Source: Ctenosaura bakeri
Lineage: Eukaryota > Chordata > Lepidosauria > Squamata > Iguanidae
Assembly (NCBI GenBank): GCA_948474755.1
Contig: CAOLHI010000256.1
Coordinates: forward strand, 1-64,000
Direction: 5' to 3'
DNA length: 64,000 nt
The translations under genes were made by a program, and so were the position numbers. The notes under the pieces are model-generated. The model was given only the letters and a program-made list of their open reading frames with translations, had not been told where the DNA came from and did not search any database. Shown piece after piece: positions 21,753-31,500 of this stretch; positions within the stretch are counted from its first letter, which is position 1; the number at the start of each line of letters is the position of its first letter.

Positions 21753-24700
21753 TTCATAATAATTAATTTAATCATCATCATCATCCTGTATTTATTCCCA
21801 TAGTTCCAGCTTTTGTAAATCTGATTTGGGATTCTCTCACTGGTTTTGAAGACTTTTCTCTCCCCCAGCCCTTACTCACATTACTATGAAGAGGGATGAC
21901 GAAATGACTACTAACTCTCTTGTTTCCCACCACTTCTTCCATATTGTTTTGTTTTGTTATTTATGGCAAAGAAAGAATATTGCACTGGGCCTTTTGAGTG
22001 GTAGACTGGGAGTTATCCTATCTTAAAGCATCCTAAAATGGTGGCAGCAGGTGGTAAAGCTTCTCCTGGATTTGAGGACCCACGAGAGGACTGTTTCTTT
22101 GAAGGTCTTACAACAGTGACAGTCCCACAGAAATTAAAAGTAGTGTACCAGAGTGAAAGCTGTGATGAACAACTCTCTCACACATGTTGGAAAAGTTTTG
22201 CATAGGGAAGCACTCAAACACACAGTTTCCTCAGGTTCCTTCCCCTGAAATCTGAAGAGATACCATCCAAGAAAAACTTTATATCTGATTGTGTAAACTG
22301 GAATGTGTGTGTGTTCTAGAATAAAAGGGGAGTGATGTAAACAACAGGTCTGTGGACAATTGACCTTTTTGACATGGTATACTCATTTCAGATTCTCTTT
22401 CCTCACAGGTTGTGACAAACAAATATGTGGTAAGTTAATCTCATCTCATTTCTGGGTATTTGAGGCAGATTTGGGGGTGGAATCTGGCAAATGAAACCTA
22501 GTATGGTGACAGCGTAGGATGTGGTTGGGGAAGCATTCAGGGGAGCAAACTTTAGTGGGCTGAGAACTCTCATATGTACTGTGAATGACTGGAGGCCTTC
22601 TGGGAAAACTGATCATCACTGAGCTGAGAAAAAATAGTTTTTTGGTCTACAGCTCCCTGAATCTCCCCGTGGCCATGCTGAGGGGAGGGCCTCTGGAAGA
22701 TTTTGGGCCATAAAACTAAAACTTCCAGGCTTTGTGACCCTTTCACACTAAACAATTAAAGCATAATTATTTGACTACAGCTGCCATGGCAACATCCTAT
22801 GGAATCCTGGAGTTGTAGTTTGATGGGGCACTACAGCTCTCTTGCTGAGAATTCTCAAAGCCTCTTCCTATACTGCAAATGCCAGGACTCCACAGGATGG
22901 AATCATGGCAGTTAAAGTGGAATCATAGTGCTATAATTGTGTAGTGTGAAAGGGCCTCTGGTCTCTAGTGCTGCTGTCTTTGCCATAGTTTGAAACACAG
23001 AGTGAGGCAGCTGCCCTGGGCAGCTAAGGGAGTGCCATTAAGAGGCAGCAAATTGTTAGCTGTTTATTATTACTGTATTTTGTGATTCCAGAGTGAATGT
23101 ATTAGGACTTCCTGTTTGTACAGTATCCCTTAATATAGGCCTTTTTGGCCAACGGGTATCATCCTGTGATGGTGACACAGAAGAGCAGGACCGCGACAAC
23201 ACTTCTGCATGATTGCAGTCCCGTCCTTCTCCCACCACCAGCTGGCACAATTGTGGATTAAATTGACAGGTTTTCCCTGTCAATGACACCCAGTCACACA
23301 ATGCTCCAACAGTTACCTGCCCTGCAGAAGGCTTGGAAGCATGATGGAGGTGCTTCCTGCCCCAGCACAGCATGGGAAAGTGCCCAGCACAGAGGGAAGA
23401 GGCATGTCCATCGCACTGCCTTCCAGAGGGAGATAGTCTGGTGCGAAGGGGAGCATTCCTGTCAAGCTCCCTTCCCAGCAGAGCTGCTGCCAGAGTTGCC
23501 ACTGGAGGACGATGATATAAGGTGGGGTGAAGGAGAGGGCCACAGGATGCATTTGTTATTCTACCTCAGGTAGCATAATGTTTTGGTTCTGCCACACATA
23601 ATTTCCCAGGGTACCAGGCTGTAGCAGTCTCAGTTCAGCTATCTACTCAGCAGGTAAAACAAATGTATGAAGCATTCATCTTCTGTCAAACATTTAAACA
23701 TGGCTATCTTTGTGTTCACCTTTGCATTTTAGCAAGCAGTTACTGGAATATTGACATAATTAGTATCGGGAAATAACTAATGGAAGAGAGGGAGTCCAAA
23801 TTTGCCAGGGGCAACAGTGCTTGGAAAAGTTACATTTTGGACATCACCTCTCAGAATTGCCCTACCAACATGGCCCATGGCTAGACTGGTTGGGGGACTC
23901 CAGGAATTGCTGTCCCCCAAAGTGAATTTTCCAAGCACTAGGATCTGCCCTCTATGTCATGGATCATCTCGGAAGTGCACAGCCTCTGCTCTTGGTCTTA
24001 GGAATTTTGTAAATCTGTGGGATAAAGAGTTTTGGAAGTAGATTCAGGAGCCCTGCTGTATCAAGTGTTGATATGATTGGGATTATTCTATGGCTGGGGT
24101 GACTTACACTTTCTTCCTCCACCCTGTTTCTGGCCTGCCACTGTTTCAGCCTCACTCAACTATCAGGTGTTTAACTGCAAAGGATGCCAGGCGGTCGGTG
24201 CTTACTGCTTGACGCTAAGTCAGTGCTTTGGTAGGTACTGTTGGAAATATGTAGTTGTGGGTGGGCAGCAAGTGGAAAGCATGTGATTGCATGTGCCAGG
24301 GAATCAGATTTTAGTATTAAGGAGAGGGTGCTGTGTTTCACTCACTACTTGCTAGGATTTATGTTTTCTCAAGGTGAAAGAAGCAGATAAATAAAGTTGA
24401 CTCATCACAAGAATGGCAGAAAAGGGCTCCTATTGTTCACAGCAAAGTGGAAGACTGACAGAGAAGATTTTTATAAGGGTCAAGAGGAAGTACTATCTCC
24501 TGTCCTGATGCTCTTAAGCTGTCTGGATTGTCTGTTTTGCCCCTCTGTGGTTTCCTTCTCTGGCCACTGCTGAATGTGTATGTCCGTGTGTTTTTGCCAT
24601 ATCCTGCAGAGCGCAGCCCATACTCATGTGTGTCAAAGAGATTTTACATACTCTGTCTCTGCTTGACTTCTACACAAAGTCATGATAGCAGGGTAGCATT

Positions 24701-26919
24701 CCATCGATCCCTGGGCATGTCAGTCCCACATGCTGAAAAAAGCTGTGCCTTGGACACATTGAAAGGCTTCAGCTCCAACCTTCCCCAGCTTGGCATCCTT
24801 TGTATCTGTTGGATTACAACCCCCATCATTCCAAATCAAAATAGCCAGAGAGAATGATAGGGGTTCAAGTTTAACTTATCTGGCACATATCAAGGTGGGA
24901 AAGGAGTGAAGATAATGTCAAGCTTAAAGACAAGGAGAGAGAGTGTGCGGCGGGGAGAGAGAGGAAGGAGACAAGCAAAACAGGAATATTTTTATTTATT
25001 TATATTTGAATATTATGGCAAAAAGCTTGAAAAAAAAGCTATACCAAATGAGGTACTTGCAGAATACCAAACAGACAGTTGATATTAGATGCTGTTCAAA
25101 AATGGACAGATGATGTTACATGCTACTTTCTCCCTTATGGCAATGAAGTGATAGACCTCCAAGTCTATACATTCAGGAGTTTTCACTTTTCTCAGATGTT
25201 CTTGCATCTAATTGCATTTCCATTCTAGTTACAAACAAATCAGACAAGCTGTGGTCCTCTAAATTAAAATGTCAGGCTTTTCTTTCTTCCAGTCTGCATT
25301 TTTGACCAGAAAATTAGAATAATTTTGCCAGTGGCCAGGCATTCTAATTTAGAAGACCATGGCATATCTGTAGGAAGGGGAAGGAAGGAGAGATGAGAGA
25401 GAATCATGTGTGTACATGTACATATATAGAGCAATTAAAGTAGGGGGCTTACACACCCAAGCTGTATGTAATCCCCAAGTCCTTTTTTTTTTTTTGCATA
25501 CCTCAGTACAGCACCCTCTCAGGGAGCTAAACTTGTGGGAGACCTGGCTGCTGTGAACTCTTGGCCAAGGAAAGAGTATCCTTCCTCAGACAAGAGAGGC
25601 ATGGGAAGCCCAGCTGCACCTTCCTGTGCACCTCTCTCAACTGAGCATGGAGGGAGACGCCTTCCTTGACCAAGAGAGGCACTGGAAGCCCAACTGTGCC
25701 TTTCTTTGGGCCTCTTTTGTCCAAGAATGAAGAGAGACTCCTTTCTGGACTGAGAGAGGTGCATGGGGACTGGCTGCACAGAATAAAGTCTCTGGCTGGT
25801 GGTGGCAGCCAGGGCCCTGGAGTGGATAGTAGGTAAGTGAGATCATGGATATTGGACTGGCAGATGCCATCAACCTACTGTATTTCTATTGTTTTCAACT
25901 GTTTAACTGATTATCTTAATATTATGTGTAAACTACTTTGAGATCTTTTGATATAGGGTGGGGTATGAGACCTTCAAATTGGTAGCAGAGGACAGATTTG
26001 AACTGTGGGCCTTCCTGTTCATGCCTCGGACCCTTGGTCACTACATCAGCAATTGAACTGTGGGACCAGATCTTTATTTGATCCCCTCTCCTTCAGGGGA
26101 TGCATCTGAGTCTTGTGCCTTCAAGGATGTCTTCCTTCCATTTTGGGAATAATGACACTGCAGCAGAGTTGCCAAGTCAGGACTATTCCAGACCTTGAGA
26201 TTTCAAGGCCTAAAGCTGAGACATAGAGGCAAGTCCTTGTGATATCACAGGAGGCAGGCCTCAGTGATGTTACGAAAGGGCAGCTCCTGGTGGTCTCATT
26301 GAATATGATATACAAAGTCCAACAAATTAGGACTATTTATATTTCTGCATGCAGAGTAGGTTTCTTGCCCAGGGATTCTTTCTCCTTGCCCTGAGGACTA
26401 GAAGAGGCAGACTAAGCCCTGAGACCTGGGAATCTTGCCTGGGAAAGAGTGTTTGTGTGCATGTGTGTTGCTTGGGGCATGAACTCAAAATGGGGGGAGG
26501 AGAGATTAGAAATTGCTGACCAAAATCTTTTTCAAACACCAATCTGGGACTTCTTCTCTTGAAGTTGATTCCCAGGAACGCCTGTCCCTTCGTTATGGAC
26601 GGCCCCTGAAGGACCCTGATATTGCCCGAACTGGAGTTGCCATTGTCTTATGTATGGGTGGATTGCTGTTTTTGGTAATTACATTCTCGTGAGTACCACA
26701 AACGACCCCTCTCCCTCTCAGAGTTAAATTCAGCCTCTTATTCCCTGTCCCCTGTTTGGACATATGTTCGGAAAAAAAGAAGCAAACACAAGTTTGCAAC
26801 CACACTACAGGCAGCTCAGCACTGGCTAAAATTTAGAGAGAGTGATGGTGGGGCATTAACTCTCCCTTCTCCCCAGGATTATTATATACTGGAGGAATCG
26901 GCTATTTGAATATGTTTAG
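17972..26919 (+). CDS. IZUMO2: Izumo sperm-egg fusion family member 2, complete (221 aa)
   Basis: Seven coding exons: 17972-18206, 21134-21208, 21418-21504, 22409-22429, 24150-24230, 26565-26688 and 26877-26919. Together they give 222 codons including TAG, near the ~220 residues of mammalian IZUMO2. Izumo proteins are sperm surface or acrosomal proteins; IZUMO1 binds egg JUNO, while the role of IZUMO2 is not settled. Seen: a signal peptide ending before GCLQCD (first CxxC); LEGDFFLHYATSQFSG at the end of exon 1, parallel to mammalian IZUMO2; helical residues in exons 2-3; GCDKQIC in a 21-nt microexon; FNCKGCQAVGAYC and QCFVDSQ in the hinge; a single membrane span (VAIVLCMGGLLFLVITFS); and a short basic tail ending YWRNRLFEYV. 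No Ig domain is present, as expected for IZUMO2. Introns 1-5 are phase 1 and intron 6 is phase 2. An NVS glycosylation sequon lies in exon 1. The gene converges tail to tail with IZUMO3. Confidence 0.93.
18988..19260 (-). repeat. Family R repeat, reverse orientation
   Basis: The plus strand begins CATACCTTTCAACTGTCCCC and ends near GTGAAATGTTGGACAGTAGG, the mirror of the family R ends; lies in IZUMO2 intron 1. Confidence 0.65.
21690..21752. repeat. (TAA)n microsatellite in IZUMO2 intron 3
   Basis: About eighteen uninterrupted ATA/TAA units, preceded by a short TAG run. Confidence 0.95.
22755..22965. mobile_element. hAT-like palindromic MITE in IZUMO2 intron 4
   Basis: Contains CCATGGCAACATCCTATGG and GAATCCTGGAGTTGTAGTTT on one side, then AGGACTCCACAGGATGGAAT and AGTGTGAAAGGGCC on the other; inverted arms around GAGAATTCTC. 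Related to, but distinct from, family A. Confidence 0.6.
25555..25765. repeat. Diverged tandem repeat, about 90-bp period
   Basis: AAGAGAGGCATGGGAAGCCC near 25590 recurs as AAGAGAGGCACTGGAAGCCC near 25672, followed each time by CAGCTGCACCTT or CAACTGTGCCTT and a CTC-rich block; a partial third unit follows. Intron 5 of IZUMO2. Confidence 0.6.
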
Positions 26920-27119
26920 CTGGAAGACCTGCCAAATCTGTTTAGGGGAAAGAATGCCATCTTCTCACCATAAGAGACATCTTCTTGAAAGGCCTTCAAA
27001 CTGTGAAGCCCTGAGATTCTGTCCAGACAACTCTGCCATAACAACATTTGAACCCCAAATCAGTCTTCTGACCCACACAACCTGCCCTCTAACCTTCTTC
27101 AAATCTTCCAATTTTCCAT

Positions 27120-27125
27120 AATAAA
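27120..27125 (+). promoter_or_regulatory. IZUMO2 polyadenylation signal
   Basis: A canonical AATAAA lies about 200 bases after the IZUMO2 stop and is followed by a GT/T-rich stretch (GTCTGATGTTGG). This implies a compact 3' UTR. Confidence 0.6.
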
Positions 27126-27604
27126 TGCAAAGTCTGATGTTGGTAAAATTGCTCCTTTTCTGTCGTTCTTTTGGTGGAGATCTGCCTTTAATGGAGTTCT
27201 CCTAGTTCCCTCAGGTGTTTGGTGGCCAGCACCAACCCTGCCCACATGACTAATCCACTAGGCATCACTTCCATCTTAAAGAGCCAAATGGGATTTCAAA
27301 TTTTCTTTTCTTTGTTCAAGACAGAAACATTCTTCCTGACACAAGTGTTCTTTTATTTGTTCTAACCAGTTGAAGCTCAAGGATATGTTGGGAGGTGGTG
27401 TACTGTTGAGGGATCCTCTGGTTTCCAACACAGCTAACGAGCCAATGCTTTTTGCAACATCTTCTTCTTGTGTTTAAAACATGCCAAGTACCTGAAGGTA
27501 TAGTTGGGGAGAGAGGTTCCTTCATCTTCTAGAACATGAAGTGGGCCTAGTCTAAACATGAAAGAAGAATGAGGTAGGAAAATTCTGGGGTGGTATGGCA
27601 CTCT

Positions 27605-28400
27605 TGTTGTAGTTGTTAATTGCCATCAGGTTGGCTTCAACTTATGGTGACCCTATGAATAAGAGGCCACAAAGACACCCTATCATCAACTGCCCTGGTC
27701 AGGTCCTGCAGACTCAGGGCCATGGCTTACTTCATTAAGCCTATGTACCCGTAGTGTCTACCGTCCACTTTTCCTACTGCCTCTCATTTTGCCAAGCATT
27801 ATTGTCTTTTCTAGATCCAGCATGATATAGTGGTTTAATTTGAATGGGACATTCACTGCTGTGAGACCTTCAAATAAACAGCAAATACTTTTGGGCCTTC
27901 AAGTGGCACAGTCTAGGGTGAGTTATACCACCCGATCGTACTGTCTTCAGACAGCCAGTGTGGTATAGTGCTTGGAGCATTGGACTACAACTCTGGAGAC
28001 CAGAGTTTGAATTCCTGGTCTTTCATTGGGTGATCTTGGGCTTAACATGCCATCTCAAACTCAGAAAAGCAGTGGCAAATCCCCTCTGAAAAATCTTGCC
28101 AAGAAAACTCTGTGATAAGCTTGCCATAAGTCAGAAACAACAACAAATCATTTTTTTCTAATTAGTCGTGTCTTCTCATGATATGCCCAAAGCATGATAG
28201 CTCAGTTTGGCCATTCTGGCTTCTAGGGGGAGTTTAGGCTTGATTTGCTCTAGGGCCCATTTATTTGTCTTTTTGGCTATCCATAGTATCTGTACAACTC
28301 TCCTCCAGCACTACATTTCAAATGAGTTTATTTTCTTCCTGTTAGCTTTCTTCAGTGTCTAGTTCATAACCATACATACAAAGAAAAAATAAAACAGCAT
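27605..28400 (-). mobile_element. BovB/RTE-like LINE 3' end, split by a Sauria SINE
   Basis: The plus strand carries the tail block GGTTGGCTTCAACTTATGGT then ATTTTGCCAAGCATTATTG, is interrupted at about 27835-28150, and resumes with GTGTCTTCTCATGATATGCC through CTCCTCCAGCACTACATTTC. The same blocks appear uninterrupted at 58505-59010, where minus-strand frames encode reverse-transcriptase C-terminal residues. Lies between the 3' ends of IZUMO2 and IZUMO3. Confidence 0.7.
27950..28148 (+). repeat. Sauria SINE nested in a BovB-like LINE
   Basis: CAGCCAGTGTGGTATAGTGC head, TGGACTACAACTCTGGAGAC, ATCTTGCCAAGAAAACTCTG and tail TTGCCATAAGTCAGAAACAA; flanked on both sides by LINE sequence. Confidence 0.85.
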
Positions 28401-28515
28401 GGACAGGAGTGAATTGTACCACTTCTGATTCCAACACAGAAATACTATTTTAAAAAAAAAAGGTTTAAACTCCTGGTAATTGGAAAGCAGATTCTTCAGG
28501 GAGAAAGGTTTTAAG

Positions 28516-31500
28516 CTACTTTTCCCCCTGATGTCCTAGTTTTCTTTCTACCACTTCAGCATTCTCCATCCATAGTCTTATGAATCCCAATAGATCAAAG
28601 GTTGGTATGAAGTAGCTCTCCAGATGTTGTGGAACTACAACTCCCAGCATTTCCCTCCCTCTCTCACCCTCAGGTAGCTCTCCAGATGTTGTCCCAGCAT
28701 GTCCCAGCATTGTTACTGCTGGGACATGCAGTCCAACAACATTTGGTGAATCACATTAATTCTCAGTCCTGCAATAAGGCTTTTGGGAAGAAGGGCAAAT
28801 AGAAACAGGAGGATCAGTAAAAACCTAAACATCTGGATTCCTGGATTCCATAGGAGACTGAGAGGATGAGGCAGAGCCAACTACTCACACAAGCACAGCT
28901 GAGGCCAACACCACCGATTCACAAACAAGGAACACATAAAGAACAACTTCATTGTATTCTGCAAGACGTTTGTCTTCCACTAGGGGGCAACAGAAACATC
29001 TAATTAACTTCTTGTGTTGCTTTGGGAGTTGGAAACAAGGGTTATAATCAGGGATGGGACAAATCCAGAATTTTCCGAATCAGGATCAAAATCCCTGCAA
29101 GGTTCTGGGAATCCATGAATCTTACAAATCTCGAATCTTTTGAATCTTTTTTAAAAAAAGGATTTAAAAAGCAAGGGAAAGAAAGCACTTCTATGCCACT
29201 TTTTCTCACCTGCCGCAGGTTGCTGCCTTTTCTTGCCCAGTCCAGGCAGGATCAGGCCTGCAGCTGGCAGCAGCATAGCAGGGAGCATTTGATTGCACTC
29301 TCTGCCACCTTTTCTTGCGCCGCCCGGGCAAGATCCGGCAACGACTGGCAGGAGGCCAGAGCAGGATTCGAGAGATTTGATTTCTCTGTTTTGGCGGAGT
29401 ATTTGGATCCCTGATGCAGCCTAAACACCCACTGGCTGGAGGATTCTGGGAGCTATATCCCCCAAAAGTGACTTCTCTAAGCTCTGTGTGGACATACACA
29501 CAGCAAGCCAACAACAGCCAGTATAATCAATAACTTTTCCAAGTTTTCTCTCCCTGTGTGCGTGTGTGGGCCAGCACTGGGGCTAAAATAATATTTCATC
29601 TATATTTCCATGTGCAGCAGAACTAAACTCCTATAATTATGAGTAAGAATCATCATCCTAAGCAATCATGGACATACTTTCTTCAGCTAGAACAACTCCA
29701 AATATTTATATGTGTCTCTTCAACCCATATTCCACACCCTGACTCCCCAAAGATACAAAATAAGGATCCCCAAAGACCCCTAAAGATTAGAAAGAAGAAG
29801 TAGAGCCTCTAAGCACCCCACCCCCATTCTAGATTCTACCTCCACAAAGCTCTCCATCGAAACATTGGGCAGCAATCCGTAGGCAGGTCCAGCAGTCCAA
29901 AACGGGACCTTCAGTCACTGCTACCAAAAGGAAGAACATCAAGGTTGAGAACCTTTGGAAGGTCATCCATTTCAGACACAGCAGTCTTCAAGGAAAAACT
30001 TGGAAGGGTTAAGAGGTGATTTGGGAGCAGGGAGGGGAAAAGTGTATCCAATACTTACTACAGTCTTCTGAACAAGCTGAATTGTGGGAAGAAAAGAGAG
30101 AAGATTGGTTTAGAAACCTTACATTTGAGGGATCCTTTCTTAATTTTTTAATGCAATTTGTAAGTTTATGCTAACCAATTAACTATTCATGACTATAAAG
30201 TTACAGTCAGCCCTCCTCATTTGCGAGTTTCAGTTTTGCGGATATGATTATCCACAGATTTGCTGTCACCTGTGCTGCTTCCCTATACCATTTTAATAGG
30301 GACTGAAAGCCTCGTGAGACTAAGAAACTGCAAACGAGGCTTGTAAGTCCCCATTAAAAATGGTGGGGGGCAGCAGTGGAGGTGGCAGTAAGCCCCATCA
30401 GCCACCCACTTCTGCCTTATGAAGGAACCCTAATGCTTCAAAGGAATCCATGGTGGGTTGAATATGGTGATCGCACTTTTTTTTGTGTGTTAAATATGGC
30501 TTGAGAGGGCCTAGAGTTATTCAAGGTTTTTCCACATTCATATGGGTCCTGTGCCCCTAACAATAGTGAATGTGGAGGGACGACTGCACTTCATAGCCTC
30601 TAACAGTTCAAAGATGAAAAATGGGGCACATGTGGCCAAACAACATCACACCGTGGTCAAGATGACAGAAGTTATTATCAATGAGGAAGAACAGACAAGC
30701 TAGGAGAAGCTGCAGCAATTTGCTTTTGCCTGAGCTGACTGGGAAGGGCAAGATTCCCCCGCCTCTTCTTCTCTACCAACCCAGTGAATTAAGAGAGTGC
30801 AAACTACTTTTGCACGTTTATGTTTTGAACTCAGTTTACAGCAATTGAAGTAAGTTGAGGACAAAAGGGGGAAGTGGGAGGAGGAGCAAGAAACAAAGAC
30901 ATTTTAAAATCAGCTGAAAAAGCAGAAGGATAGAAGATTAATTGGGACTGTCCCTGCTGAATCAGGACAGTTGGAGAGTATGCTAATCAGTAAACAATAC
31001 TGATTATTGTTTGATGATTTGACATCCATCAAACAATACAATCTACAATACAATGGCAACCTAGTTATTTTTCTATTTCTCAAATTGAAGCTATGCCTCC
31101 TAGCAACCATTTTTTTCTCTGAATCCAGCCAGGTGCCTTGTGGCTCTCTGGTTGCAGGAATGCAGCCCCCCCCCACATTCATCCTAACTGGCATAGTCAA
31201 TGGTTAGGGATGATCGAAGTTGCAGTCTAATTACTTTGAGAGGGCCACAAGATGTCCACCTTTTCTGAATTCAAATGCAGCTATTTTTAATTTGCTATGG
31301 TTCATGCAATTCAGTGGCACATTTGTTTTGTTGTTTCGCCACCTGAAGACCTCGCTTAAATGGCAATATTCAGTGCAAAACCTTCTTCTTATTTGTCACT
31401 CATTGGCTGAGATCCTAGGCTGAGGAGACAGATCATAACTTACAGTTATTGAGTGACATATTGGTTGCACAATGCCATCTTGTGGGTGAATTGTGATGTT

